Source of the DNA: Sedimenticola sp.
Lineage (GTDB): Bacteria; Pseudomonadota; Gammaproteobacteria; Chromatiales; Chromatiaceae
Length of the DNA stretch: 64,000 nucleotides
Direction: 5' to 3'
NCBI GenBank assembly: GCA_011051655.1
Contig: DRKS01000003.1
Location: 62,001 to 126,000 of the forward strand
This document shows positions 9,657 through 18,416 of the stretch, piece after piece. The translations under genes were made by a program, and so were the position numbers. Within the stretch, counting starts at the first letter, position 1. Each line of letters starts with the position of its first letter. Under the pieces are notes generated by a model that was given only the letters and a program-made list of their open reading frames with translations, was not told where the DNA came from and ran no database searches.

Positions 9657-10742
9657 TTAGGCCTTGTCCCGCGCCTGGAGGTAGGCCAGCTCCGAGATAT
9701 CGCTCCAGCGCTTGGCCCGCCGGTAGAATTTCGAATAGGAGTCGTACACCTTTTTGGCGAAGGCGTCCTTGTCCGCCAGCTCGGCCACCACCTCCCCGGA
9801 GAGCTTGCGCAGTTGCTTCAGCACATCGTCGGGGTAGATGCGCATATCCACCTTGTGCTTCTCCAGGAGGGTTTCCAGGGCGATGGGATTGCGGGCGGTG
9901 TATTCGGCGAGCAGATCCTGGTTGACGGCCTGGCAGGCGGTGAGCACGATGGATTGCAGATCCTTGGGCAGGCCGTGCAGGGCCTTCTTGTTGATCAGGG
10001 CCTCCAGGGTGGTGCCCGGCTCGTGGAAGCCCGGATAGTAGTAATATTTGGCCGCCTTGTAGAGGCCGAAGGCCAGGTCGTTGTAGGGGCCCACCCACTC
10101 GGTGGCGTCAATGGCGCCGGATTTCAGGGAGGTGAAGAGTTCGCCGCCGGGCAGGTTGACCGGGGTGCCCCCCAGCCGCTTGAGCACCTCACCGCCCAGG
10201 CCCGGGATGCGCATCTTGAGTCCCTTCAGATCGGCAAGACTGTTGATCTCCTTGTTGAACCAGCCCCCCATCTGCACCCCGGTATTGCCCGCCGGGGCCG
10301 GCACCAGGCCGAACCTGTCATACAGCTCCGTCCACAGCTTCAGGCCGCCGCCATGGTACATCCAGGCGTTCATCTCCTGGGCGGTGAGACCGAAGGGCAC
10401 GGTGGAGAAGAGTTGCGCCGCCTCGTTCTTGCCCTTCCAGTAATAGGCGGCGCCGTGGCCCATTTCGGCGGTGCCGCGGGATACGGCGTCAAAGATCTCG
10501 AAGGCGGGCACCAGCTCCTTGGCCCCGTAGACCTTGACCCGGATGCGGCCGCCGCTCATTTCGCCGATCAGGGCTGCCAGCTTGTTGGCCGCGGTGCCCA
10601 GCCCCGGAAAGTTCTTGGGCCAGGTGGTGACCATCTTCCATTTGTACCGGGGTTTGGCGTGGGCAACCCCGGCCCCCGCCAGCCCGGCGCCGACGGCCAG
10701 GGAAACGGCCCCGGCTTTCTTGATGAAATCACGACGTTGCAT
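9657..10742 (-). CDS. TRAP transporter substrate-binding protein, TakP/DctP-like, Tat-exported
   Basis: Periplasmic solute-binding protein of a TRAP transporter, probably for a carboxylic or keto acid. The 361-residue product begins MQRRDFIKKAGAVSLAVG, a twin-arginine signal with RRDFIKK and an AHA cleavage region. The mature part has the family segment NLPGGELFTSLKSGAIDATE and GPYNDLAFGLYK, as in the TakP branch. No DctQ or DctM membrane gene lies beside it, so the partners must be elsewhere. An ATG further upstream would destroy the signal peptide position. Confidence 0.92.
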   Translation of the reverse strand: MQRRDFIKKAGAVSLAVGAGLAGAGVAHAKPRYKWKMVTTWPKNFPGLGTAANKLAALIGEMSGGRIRVKVYGAKELVPAFEIFDAVSRGTAEMGHGAAYYWKGKNEAAQLFSTVPFGLTAQEMNAWMYHGGGLKLWTELYDRFGLVPAPAGNTGVQMGGWFNKEINSLADLKGLKMRIPGLGGEVLKRLGGTPVNLPGGELFTSLKSGAIDATEWVGPYNDLAFGLYKAAKYYYYPGFHEPGTTLEALINKKALHGLPKDLQSIVLTACQAVNQDLLAEYTARNPIALETLLEKHKVDMRIYPDDVLKQLRKLSGEVVAELADKDAFAKKVYDSYSKFYRRAKRWSDISELAYLQARDKA

Positions 10743-10818
10743 GTCATTCTGCCTCATTTGAATTATGCAAAAATACGCTTTGCCACGGGGAGACGCAGCT
10801 CCCCCGGTGGTCAATTTT

Positions 10819-13002
10819 TTAACGGGCAACCTGGAGGTTCGCGTAGGCCACCACCAGCCACTTGCTGCCCGCGTCCTCGAAGTTCACCTGCACCCGGGCG
10901 CTGCCGCCCTGGCCTTCCGCATTGAGCACCACCCCTTCGCCGAACCTGGCGTGCACCACCCGCTGCCCGAGCCGGAATCCGGCCGCCTCCTCCAGGGGCG
11001 GGCCGTCCTGATGCACCGGCCGTGAAACCCGGGGACGGGCGCGCACCTCTTCCAGCAGCTCTGCCGGTATCTCGCGCAGAAACCGGGAGGGCCGGGAGTA
11101 GTTTTCCTTGCCGTGCAGGCGCCGGGTCTCGGCATGGCACAGGTAGAGCTGGCGCATGGCCCGGGTCATGCCCACGTAGCAGAGGCGCCGCTCCTCCTCC
11201 AGTCGCTCCGGGTCGTCGGCGGAGAGGCTGTGGGGGAACAGCCCCTCTTCCAGGCCGGCGATGAAGACCAGGGGAAACTCCAGCCCCTTGGCCGAGTGCA
11301 GGGTCATGAGCTGGACACAGTCCTCGGAGCGGTCCCCCTGGGCCTCCTCGGCCTCCAGGGCGGCGTGGGCCAGGAAGGCGGAGAGATCACCCGGCTCATC
11401 CCCGGCAGATCCGGACTCTCCCGCAGGCTCGGCTGGTTCGGGGCTGAACTGGCGGGCGGCATTGGCCAGCTCCTCCAGGTTTTCGATGCGGTCCTGGCCC
11501 CGGCCGTCCCGGTTCTTTTTGAAATGCTCCTCCAGTCCGCTGGCGGCGATGACGTGCTCCACCGTCTCCCCCAGGGTCAATCCCGCGGTTGCCGCCCGCA
11601 GCTCCTCCATCAGGTCCAGGAAGCCTTTCAAGGCGTTGGCTGCCCGCGCCGGCATGGCGCCGCCCTTGAGCAGATCCCGGGAGGCCCGCCACAGGGAGCA
11701 GTGGAAATCCCGGGCATGGGCGCGCACCGCATCCAGGGTGCGGGGGCCGATGCCCCGGGGCGGCATGTTCACCGCCCGCTCGTAGGCGGCGTCATCGTCC
11801 GGGCTGGCCACCAGCCGCAGGTAGCCCAGGGCGTCCTTGATCTCGGCCCGCTCGAAAAAGCGCAGGCCGCCGTAGACCCGGTAGGGGATCCGCGCCTGGA
11901 TCAGGGCTTCCTCGAACTGCCGGGACTGGGCGTTGGAGCGGTAGAGGATGGCCGCCTCCGAGCGCCGGTTGCCTTCGTCGACGAAGGCGCGGATGCGGTC
12001 GACCACGAAACGGGCCTCGTCCACCTCGTTGAAGGCGGCGTAGAGGCGAATGGGATCACCCTCCCCGCCCTCGGTCCAGAGGTTCTTCCCCAGGCGGGAG
12101 GGGTTGTGGGCGATCAGGGCGTTGGCGGCGCCGAGGATGTTGCCGCTGGAGCGGTAATTCTGCTCCAGCCGCACCAGCCGGGCCTGGGGGTAGTCCCGCT
12201 GGAACTGGTGGATGTGTTCCACCCGGGCCCCCCGCCAGCCGTAGATGGACTGGTCGTCGTCCCCCACCACGAACAGGTTGTTGCGTTCGCCGGCCAGCAG
12301 CCGCAGCCAGGCGTACTGGATGTCGTTGGTGTCCTGGAATTCGTCCGCCAGCAGGTGCTGGAAGCGCTCCCGGTAGTGGTGCAGGATGTCGGGGCGTTCC
12401 CGCCAGAGCTCGTGGGCGCGCAGCAGCAGCTCGGCGAAATCCACCAGGCCGCCCCGGTCGCAGGCGGCCTGGTATTCCCGGTAGATGCGGATCATCTGGT
12501 GCCGCCAGGGATCATCCTCGTCGTCCAGGTGATCGGGGCGCAGCCCCTCGTCCTTGCGGGCGTTGATGAACCACTGGGCCTGGCGGGGCGGCCACCGGGC
12601 GTCGTCGATGTCCAGGGCCTTGAGGGTGCGCTTGATGAGGCGGAACTGATCCTCCGAGTCCAGGATCTGGAAGCCCGGGGGCAGGCCGGCGTCCTGCCAG
12701 TGGGCGCGCAGCAGCCGGTGGGCCAGGCCGTGGAAGGTGCCCACCCACATGCCGCCGATGGGGCGCTCCAGCAGGTGTTCGATGCGGTCGCGCATCTCCC
12801 GGGCGGCCTTGTTGGTGAAGGTGACGGCCAGGATGGACCAGGGAGAGGCCCGCTCCACCCGGAGCAGCCAGGCGATGCGGTGCACCAGCACCCGGGTCTT
12901 GCCGCTGCCGGCGCCGGCCAGTACCAGCATGCCGCCGGGGGGGGCGGAGACCGCGTCGCGCTGGGCGTCGTTCAGGCCGTCGAGAATGGGGGAGACATCC
13001 AT
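10819..13002 (-). CDS. uvrD: DNA helicase II UvrD
   Basis: Superfamily 1A 3'-5' helicase of nucleotide-excision and mismatch repair. The 727-residue protein shows all main motifs: Walker A GAGSGKT near residue 30, TFTNKAAREMRDRI, LADEFQDTN (Walker B/DExx), GDDDQSIYGWRGA, LEQNYRSSGNI, LMTLHSAKGLEFPLVF and YVGMTRAMRQLYLCHA. The C-terminal tail (RLGQRVVHARFGEGVVL) is the Tudor-like RNA-polymerase-binding end of UvrD/PcrA. It lies upstream of the TRAP binding-protein gene by 76 bp. Confidence 0.96.
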   Translation of the reverse strand: MDVSPILDGLNDAQRDAVSAPPGGMLVLAGAGSGKTRVLVHRIAWLLRVERASPWSILAVTFTNKAAREMRDRIEHLLERPIGGMWVGTFHGLAHRLLRAHWQDAGLPPGFQILDSEDQFRLIKRTLKALDIDDARWPPRQAQWFINARKDEGLRPDHLDDEDDPWRHQMIRIYREYQAACDRGGLVDFAELLLRAHELWRERPDILHHYRERFQHLLADEFQDTNDIQYAWLRLLAGERNNLFVVGDDDQSIYGWRGARVEHIHQFQRDYPQARLVRLEQNYRSSGNILGAANALIAHNPSRLGKNLWTEGGEGDPIRLYAAFNEVDEARFVVDRIRAFVDEGNRRSEAAILYRSNAQSRQFEEALIQARIPYRVYGGLRFFERAEIKDALGYLRLVASPDDDAAYERAVNMPPRGIGPRTLDAVRAHARDFHCSLWRASRDLLKGGAMPARAANALKGFLDLMEELRAATAGLTLGETVEHVIAASGLEEHFKKNRDGRGQDRIENLEELANAARQFSPEPAEPAGESGSAGDEPGDLSAFLAHAALEAEEAQGDRSEDCVQLMTLHSAKGLEFPLVFIAGLEEGLFPHSLSADDPERLEEERRLCYVGMTRAMRQLYLCHAETRRLHGKENYSRPSRFLREIPAELLEEVRARPRVSRPVHQDGPPLEEAAGFRLGQRVVHARFGEGVVLNAEGQGGSARVQVNFEDAGSKWLVVAYANLQVAR

Positions 13003-13066
13003 CCCGCCATTCTACCCCAAGGAGGCAGATTTCCGCTCGGCCCGCCGGGGATGAAGGGAGAGGGGC

Positions 13067-13354
13067 CTATCTGCGGCGGGCCGCCCGCTTCGCCCGGCGG
13101 CGCTCCCATTTGCCGATGTGGCCGTCGTTGTTGCGGTCCAGGCGGTCGAAGGCCCGCTCCCGGGGGCCGATGATCCCGTCGTCGTTGCGGTCCAGGCGGT
13201 CGAACCGTTTCTCCCACTTGCTGATATGGCCGTCGCCGTTGCGGTCGAGGCGCTGGAAACGCTCGCGGGGGGTTTCGCCATCCGCGGCGCAGGCGATGCC
13301 GGCGAGGGTGAAAAGAGTGACGGCGACGGCCAGTCTCTTGTGATTTACAATCAT
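13067..13354 (-). CDS. Secreted EF-hand calcium-binding protein with three tandem loops
   Basis: A 95-residue protein with a signal peptide (MIVNHKRLAVAVTLFTLAG, cleavage near ACA-ADG) and three EF-hand-type 12-residue loops: DRNGDGHISKWE, DRNDDGIIGPRE and DRNNDGHIGKWE. Each has Asp, Asn, Asp, Gly, Ile and final Glu at the canonical positions. The spacing between loops is short (about 17 residues), so these are dockerin-like or calerythrin-short repeats rather than full paired EF-hands. The DNA repeats itself as well, with a shared segment around 13132-13151 and 13183-13203, so the array grew by tandem duplication. The tail is very basic. Confidence 0.82.
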   Translation of the reverse strand: MIVNHKRLAVAVTLFTLAGIACAADGETPRERFQRLDRNGDGHISKWEKRFDRLDRNDDGIIGPRERAFDRLDRNNDGHIGKWERRRAKRAARRR

Positions 13355-13525
13355 GGGTCTGTCTCCAAACTGAAAGGGGGCTGTCATGCTGATAGCGTCC
13401 ACCCGGACCGGGGCTTGATGCGGCGGCGGCCCCCGCCCTGGATTTTTTATCGAATAGCGGATCAAAATTCCCTGTTTGGTTCCACTATCATTTTGGTTTC
13501 ATTCGCCGGGAGGGAAGGTTTTCGC

Positions 13526-15265
13526 ATGGGGGATTGGCTGCACCGCCGGCTGGAGCAGATCCGGCTGAATCTGTCCAGGTCCGATGCGTTGTTGACGCTG
13601 GCGCTGATGGGCCTTGTCACCGGCGTTCTGGCCGGGGGGGTGATTGTCGCGTTTCGCCTGGCCGTGGAGGAAGGGCCCGCATTCTTCATGCCCGGCCGCG
13701 AGGCGGAGAACTTCGAGGCCCTGCCGGCCTGGCTGCGCCTGCTTATGCCCATCGCCGGCGGCTTGTTCATCGGCCTTCTTTTTCGCTGGGCGGCCGGCGG
13801 GCAGTATGTGATGGGCGTGGCCCGGGTGATGGAGCGGCTGGCCTATCACCAGGGCTACATCAGCCTGCGGGAGTTCGTGCTTCAGTTCGTGGGCGCCGCC
13901 GTCTCCATTGTCAGCGGACATTCAGTGGGCCGTGAAGGCCCCCATGTCTATCTGGGCGCGGCCGCCGGCAGCCTGCTGGGCCAGCGCCTGTCCCTGCCCA
14001 ACAACAGTATCCGCACCATGGTGGGCTGTGGCATCGCCGCCGCTATCGCCGCCTCGTTCAATACCCCTCTGGCCGGCGTGATCTTCGCCCTGGAGGTGGT
14101 GATGATGGAGTACACCCTGGCGAGCTTCATCCCGGTCATCCTGGCGGCGGTGAGCGCCAATGCCGTGTTCATCGTCGTCTTCGGGGATGTGCCCGCCTTC
14201 CAGGTGCCCACGCTGGAGCTGGGCTCCCTGGCGGAGATGCCGGTGGTACTGGTCCTCGGGCTGGCGGTAGGCTGTATCGCCGCCCTGTTCATTCAGCTTT
14301 TTCAGTCCTTCGCCCGGCACGGCGAGGCGCTGGCATTCTGGTGGCGCACCATGCTGGCCGGCCTGATCGTGGGCCTGTGCGCCCTGGCAGCGCCGGAGGT
14401 GATGGGCATCGGCTACGACACGGTCAACAGTGCCCTGCTGGGGGAGCTTGGGTTGGGATTCCTGGTGGTCCTGGTGCTGCTCAAGGTGCTGGCGAGCGCC
14501 GCCTGCGGGGGGCTGGGCATCCCCGGCGGCATGATCGGTCCCTCCCTGTTCATCGGCGCCGTGGCCGGCGGCCTGGTGGGACAACTGGCGGTGCAGTTGC
14601 TGCCGGGAGCGGTATCCAATCCGGGCTTTTACGCCCTGCTGGGCATGGGCGCCATGATGGGGGCCAGTCTCCAGGCCCCCCTGGCGGGACTGACCGCCAT
14701 GGTGGAACTTACCCACAACCCCGAGATCATCATGCCCGGCATGCTGGTAATCGTGGTGGCCGCCCTTACCGCCAGCGAGCTGTTCGGCAAGGGGTCCATC
14801 TTCATCACCATGCTCAAGTCCGCCGGCCTCGACTACCATACCAGCCCCGTGTTGCAGGCCCTGCGGAGGGTCGGCGTCGGTGGCGTTATGAAAAGAAACT
14901 TCGTGCGCCACGACAGGATGATCGGCCTGTCCGGGGCGCGGGAACTGCTTGCCGGAGATCCTGAATGGATCCTGGTGGACGAGGATGGCCGGCCGGCGGC
15001 CCTGCTGCGCGCGGTGGATCTGGCCCGCCACATCGAAGGCAATGAGGAGGAAGGCGGCATGACGACGATCGACCTGATGCAGATCCCGGCTTGGCGTGAA
15101 CAAGTGGCCCCCATCCACCTTCAGGCCACCTTGCAGGAGGCCCTGGAATCACTGGACCGGGAAGCGGTGGAGGCCCTCTATGTAGAGCGCGTGACGGCCC
15201 CGGGCATCCGCCATATTTATGGTGTCCTCACCCGGGGCCAGATCGAGTCTGCCTACCATTACTGA
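13526..15265 (+). CDS. ClC-family chloride channel/antiporter with C-terminal CBS region
   Basis: Voltage-gated chloride channel or H+/Cl- exchanger of the inner membrane. The 579-residue product starts at ATG 13526 behind AGGGAAGG. Ion-path motifs are GHSVGREGPHVYLGAA (contains the gating Glu of GREGP), FNTPLAGVIFALEVV and GIPGGMIGPSLFIGA. The last ~130 residues are soluble and resemble a CBS pair (MIGLSGARELLAGDPEWILV to LTRGQIE). The Glu is compatible with an exchanger, but that cannot be settled from sequence. An in-frame extension upstream overlaps the EF-hand gene and is not used. Confidence 0.93.
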   Translation: MGDWLHRRLEQIRLNLSRSDALLTLALMGLVTGVLAGGVIVAFRLAVEEGPAFFMPGREAENFEALPAWLRLLMPIAGGLFIGLLFRWAAGGQYVMGVARVMERLAYHQGYISLREFVLQFVGAAVSIVSGHSVGREGPHVYLGAAAGSLLGQRLSLPNNSIRTMVGCGIAAAIAASFNTPLAGVIFALEVVMMEYTLASFIPVILAAVSANAVFIVVFGDVPAFQVPTLELGSLAEMPVVLVLGLAVGCIAALFIQLFQSFARHGEALAFWWRTMLAGLIVGLCALAAPEVMGIGYDTVNSALLGELGLGFLVVLVLLKVLASAACGGLGIPGGMIGPSLFIGAVAGGLVGQLAVQLLPGAVSNPGFYALLGMGAMMGASLQAPLAGLTAMVELTHNPEIIMPGMLVIVVAALTASELFGKGSIFITMLKSAGLDYHTSPVLQALRRVGVGGVMKRNFVRHDRMIGLSGARELLAGDPEWILVDEDGRPAALLRAVDLARHIEGNEEEGGMTTIDLMQIPAWREQVAPIHLQATLQEALESLDREAVEALYVERVTAPGIRHIYGVLTRGQIESAYHY

Positions 15266-15276
15266 GCAGGCCCCGG

Positions 15277-15936
15277 ATGCCTGCTGACTACCTATTGCTC
15301 GCGGGCTGTTGGCTGATCTATTTCATCATCCACTCCATGCTCGCTTCCCTCGGTTTGAAGCGCTGGGTCGCGGCCCGGTGGCCGGGGTTTATGCCGGCCT
15401 ATCGGCTTGCCTTCAATGCCCTGGCCGTTATCCTTATCATCCCGCCATTGATCCTGATGTACGCCCTGCACGGCCCCTGGCTTTGGCAATGGACCGGCGC
15501 TGCCGCATGGCTGGCCAACGGCCTGGCCGTACTGGCGCTGCTGGGATTTTTCTGGTCCCTGCGCTATTACGACGGGATGGAGTTTTTGGGCGTGCGCCAG
15601 TGGCGGGCCGGGATCAAGACGGTGGAGGATCAGGAGCAGTTCCGCATTTCCCCCCTGCACCGCTTCGTGCGTCACCCCTGGTACAGTCTGGCGCTGGTGC
15701 TGATCTGGACGCGGGACATGGATGCCGCATTTCTGGTAACTGCGGTAGTCGCCACTTTCTACTTCACCATCGGCTCCCGCATGGAGGAGCGCAAACTCCT
15801 CCAATACCACGGTGAGATCTACCGCCGCTACCGTGAGCAGGTGCCTGGTCTCATCCCCTTGCCTTGGCGATACCTGGACCGGGAGGCCGCTCGCCGATTG
15901 GAGCAAGAAGCTAACTCTGTCAAGGCGATAACTTAG
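15277..15936 (+). CDS. Membrane methyltransferase-like protein (ICMT/PEMT superfamily)
   Basis: A 219-residue protein with about five membrane helices. The C-terminal half has RFVRHPWYSLALVLIW, then GSRMEERKLLQYHGEIYRRY and VPGLIPLPW. The R-H-P-x-Y and E-E-x-x-L...Y-x-x-Y pattern is the cofactor-binding signature of the isoprenylcysteine/phospholipid methyltransferase (NnrU-like) superfamily. The substrate cannot be told. It starts 11 bp after the ClC gene and may be co-transcribed. Confidence 0.8.
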   Translation: MPADYLLLAGCWLIYFIIHSMLASLGLKRWVAARWPGFMPAYRLAFNALAVILIIPPLILMYALHGPWLWQWTGAAAWLANGLAVLALLGFFWSLRYYDGMEFLGVRQWRAGIKTVEDQEQFRISPLHRFVRHPWYSLALVLIWTRDMDAAFLVTAVVATFYFTIGSRMEERKLLQYHGEIYRRYREQVPGLIPLPWRYLDREAARRLEQEANSVKAIT

Positions 15937-15983
15937 GAGCTTCTCAGCCCGCACGGTGGTCTAAGGAACTCTGCGGTAAGCAG

Positions 15984-16676
15984 CTAAAATCGAAGGTTCT
16001 TAACCAACTCCGGCCTGTCAATAAATGGGTTTCGCTTTCCCTGGAGGCGTTCGATAATCTCGTTGCGGTGTCTCTCCCCGGCGTCTGGCGGGTCCTCCCT
16101 GTGCCACTGTTTCAGGAGTTTTCCCTGCCGGGAGAACAGCTTCAGGCCGTAGGTTGAATGCATGTAGAACATGGCCCGTGCGATATTGCCGCGCACCTCG
16201 GGACGGGGCTCAACCAGGCGTCTCTTCCGGTCGATTTCGAAATCGCAGCGACCGAAATTCCGCGGCTCTCCAGCCACCATGCCAAAGGCCCGGGCGCCCC
16301 GCTCCTTGTTGATATGGGCACGGGCCGGATAGAGATTGTGCATATCCGCTTCGATCTTATTGAACCGGGGGCTCACGGAACGGCAGTGGCTGCGGTCGCG
16401 GCAATTCAGTGTATTGATCACCCAGCTCATGGGGAAGATATGTTCAATATTGATCCCGCGGCCCTTGTTTGGTCCGAACCGTTGGCCACAGTAAAGGGTC
16501 TCGCCGCCTTTACCGTAGAGGCGGGACCAAAACAGGCGCATGTTCTGGAAATACTCGGTATCCGGGATCTTGGTGTTGCCTGCGGGGATCGAGGGGCGTG
16601 AGCCAGGAGCGGAAGCCTCGGCTGCGGACAAGGCCCCGATGAGGAACAGGACGAAAGTGATGGCGAGGCGTTTCAT
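15984..16676 (-). CDS. endA: Endonuclease I (periplasmic DNase)
   Basis: Secreted non-specific DNA endonuclease of the EndA/NucM family. The 230-residue product has a signal peptide (MKRLAITFVLFLIGALSAAE). The active-site region is INIEHIFPMSWVI, followed by FNKIEADMHNLYPARAHIN; the His of EHIFP and the Asn in HNLYP are the expected catalytic and metal residues. Cysteines (YCGQR, NCRDRSHC, RCDFEID) suggest disulfides in the periplasm. The gene marks the left border of the AT-rich island. Confidence 0.93.
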   Translation of the reverse strand: MKRLAITFVLFLIGALSAAEASAPGSRPSIPAGNTKIPDTEYFQNMRLFWSRLYGKGGETLYCGQRFGPNKGRGINIEHIFPMSWVINTLNCRDRSHCRSVSPRFNKIEADMHNLYPARAHINKERGARAFGMVAGEPRNFGRCDFEIDRKRRLVEPRPEVRGNIARAMFYMHSTYGLKLFSRQGKLLKQWHREDPPDAGERHRNEIIERLQGKRNPFIDRPELVKNLRF

Positions 16677-17138
16677 GGGGTGATGATTCTAGTCCTTACC
16701 TCAAAAAGCAAAACCTGACCTTTTATTCTGTTCTCTAACCCGGCATAGCTGGAACCAAAATTTTACCTCTTGGCCCAAGGATAAGGACGCCAATTGGCGA
16801 CAATGGGGTAGTGATGATTATCAACTACGGCTAAATAGATAACCATGCACTTGATGTCTCCAAGTGGAGTAATTATCCATGGGAACAAGAGATAACCATC
16901 ATGGGGCCTATACAAAATGCGGAGAGGATTAGAGTGCCCTGCAGTTCGTGGGTGACCCAACTCATCATCGAAACCCTCCTCAGGCCTTGACTAAAGTTGG
17001 GCTTGCAGTTTAACTTGAATATCTATCTAATTGAAATATCAATGGAAGTTGTGGGTAATGGAGAGTGCTTGGTGTTAGCCATCAACAAAATCTCAGGCAT
17101 GATGCCAAAAGGCACGTATTTGTGCTGTACTATGTTTC
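16677..17138. other. Gene-poor stretch at the left edge of the accessory island
   Basis: About 460 bp with lower GC than its surroundings. The only open frame is a 65-codon minus-strand frame at 16763-16960 with no recognisable motif and no ribosome-binding site; I do not call it a gene. The stretch probably contains the promoter for the toxin gene starting at 17139 and possibly remnants of older insertions. Confidence 0.6.
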
Positions 17139-17579
17139 ATGAAGCCAATTAACTGGAATCCCGCGAAAAACCAACAGCTTATTTTAACCCGCATTTCTCA
17201 CCAGGATTTGGTTTTTGGAACAATCTGGCTTCGCATCTTGAACGATCAGCCTTGAATCATAGCTACGGCTATGCTTCGGCGGCCGATCGTCCAATCCGCT
17301 TCGCCAGCTTGCCCCAAAAATCCAAATCCTGGTGAGAAATGCGGGTTAGAGCGTGGAGTTTCGTTTGAGGACGTCGTTTTCTATTTACAGCAAGGCGCAT
17401 TACTGGACGATATTGAGCATCCAAACAGCGACAAATATCCGAGTCAACGAGTATTTGTTATCGACATAGATGGTTATGTGCACCTTGTACCCTATGTTGA
17501 AAACCGAAAAGAGATCTTCTTGAAAACAGTGATTCCAAGCAGAAAGGCGACCAAACAGTATCTCGGAGAGAAATCATGA
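17139..17579 (+). pseudogene. BrnT-like toxin gene split by a MITE
   Basis: The first 15-16 codons (MKPINWNPAKNQQLI) lie at 17139-17186 and the rest (ERGVSFEDVVFYLQQG onward) starts at 17349. Joined without the insert, they read as a normal BrnT/toxin-type protein of about 93 residues ending KATKQYLGEKS. The 160-bp insert plus a duplicated TA adds 162 bp, keeping frame, but brings a TGA at 17253-17255. A fragment can restart at ATG 17271 inside the insert, giving a 102-residue hybrid with 26 foreign N-terminal residues. The toxin has thus lost its native N-terminus, and is probably inactive unless excision occurs. Family assignment is by pattern. Confidence 0.8.
17185..17348. mobile_element. 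160-bp palindromic MITE in the toxin gene, flanked by TA duplication
   Basis: The element spans 17187-17346 with terminal inverted repeats of 25 bp (ACCCGCATTTCTCACCAGGA...), perfect at both ends. TA lies directly outside both ends (17185-17186, 17347-17348). The interior is also an imperfect palindrome centred on CATAGCTACGGCTATG near 17265. Too short to encode a transposase, it must be moved in trans. TA target duplication is the habit of the IS630/Tc1-mariner group; the family of the helper is inference. Confidence 0.88.
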
Positions 17580-17890
17580 CTAAGCCTAAACTGAGCAAAG
17601 AGGAAAAAGAAGTTCTTAAAGATTTTGAAGCGGGTGAGTTCAAATCTGTACTCACGCCCAAGCGCAAAAAAATGCTGCAAGCAGCTGCCGAGGAAACATT
17701 CAAAAAGGATAAGCGGATTAACATCCGGATTTCTAGCCGTGATTTAGAATCACTTCAAAGGCGAGCCCTTGAGGGAGATATTCCATATCAAACATTAATA
17801 TCTAGCGTCCTTCATAAATACGTATCTGGTGGGCTTCGGGATTTAATGGCTAACAAAGCATTCCAGCGGACGCAAAAAACACGCCGCTGA
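17576..17890 (+). CDS. BrnA/CopG-like antitoxin
   Basis: A 104-residue partner of the disrupted toxin. The start overlaps the toxin stop by 4 bp (ATGA), typical of toxin-antitoxin pairs. The C-terminal region INIRISSRDLESLQRRALE then GIPYQTLISS-like (GDIPYQTLISSVLHKYVSG) is the ribbon-helix-helix DNA-binding pattern seen in such antitoxins. The N-terminal part is lysine-rich and probably binds the toxin. The gene looks intact. Its last codons overlap the attC site at 17848-17905. Confidence 0.85.
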   Translation: MTKPKLSKEEKEVLKDFEAGEFKSVLTPKRKKMLQAAAEETFKKDKRINIRISSRDLESLQRRALEGDIPYQTLISSVLHKYVSGGLRDLMANKAFQRTQKTRR

Positions 17891-17905
17891 ATTTTCCCGT
17901 TAGGC
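17848..17905 (+). other. Integron-type attC recombination site
   Basis: GGCTAAC (17848-17854, one mismatch to RYYYAAC) and GTTAGGC (17899-17905, perfect GTTRRRY) bound a 58-bp near-palindrome. The inner arms ATTCCAGCGG and CCGCTGAAT pair with one unpaired C, the extrahelical base expected on the folded strand. It sits at the 3' end of the antitoxin gene and before the next gene, as in a cassette array. Confidence 0.75.
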
Positions 17906-17942
17906 AACAAGAAACAAGATAAGAAAGAACTCTTAGCAAATC

Positions 17943-18284
17943 ATGAAAATCTCACAAATGCTCATAGAGTATGCTTCTGATTATATTGGCATGGCTAGTA
18001 CGATTGAACAAAAACAAAGCCATCTTAATGCTGCATGCAGTGCGTGGAATATTTCAATACTCCCTAAGCACCAAAGAAGAAATGCATTAAATGAGTATAT
18101 AAAGAGCTATAAAAGATACAATCCAAATCAAAATGATGTTAGTCATGTCAAGCATGATATGGAATTGTTGATTAAGCGAAAACTAAAAATGTTTCCAGAA
18201 ATTAAGAAGCCAATCGTAAATGCAGAAATAAGAGAAAAAGATGGAAAATATTCGATATTTGCAGCTTCTATCAGAAATGAGTAA
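17943..18284 (+). CDS. Small uncharacterised cassette-type protein
   Basis: A 113-residue, AT-rich gene starting 37 bp after the attC core site at 17905. The product is basic and helical (KHQRRNALNEYIKSYKRYN; HVKHDMELLIKRKLKMFPEI), with no signal peptide or membrane segment. I do not recognise a family. Base composition is far from the housekeeping genes, and its position after an attC site fits a mobile gene cassette. Confidence 0.7.
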   Translation: MKISQMLIEYASDYIGMASTIEQKQSHLNAACSAWNISILPKHQRRNALNEYIKSYKRYNPNQNDVSHVKHDMELLIKRKLKMFPEIKKPIVNAEIREKDGKYSIFAASIRNE

Positions 18285-18416
18285 TTATACAAATATATTG
18301 CCTAACCATCCAGAAATGGGGACACCCACCAATTTTTAACGTTAGCCTGAAAGCGGCTTAGCTTTGCTGCAACGTGCGGTTTAATGATCGCTTACTCATA
18401 TAGGAGATCGAGAATC

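Noticed and set aside
11113-13173. 686-codon plus-strand frame opposite uvrD.
   Set aside because: Shadow of uvrD, which has all helicase motifs on the other strand.
16763-16960. 65-codon minus-strand frame at the island edge.
   Set aside because: No motif, no good ribosome-binding site, and composition is not gene-like; left as unexplained DNA.
18300-18347. Possible third attC site (GCCTAAC ... GTTAGCC) after the 113-residue gene.
   Set aside because: The left core box is perfect, but the right box has a mismatch in the purine run and the arms do not pair; a REP-like piece (GGGGACACCC) lies between them. It may be a decayed site, but I cannot support it.
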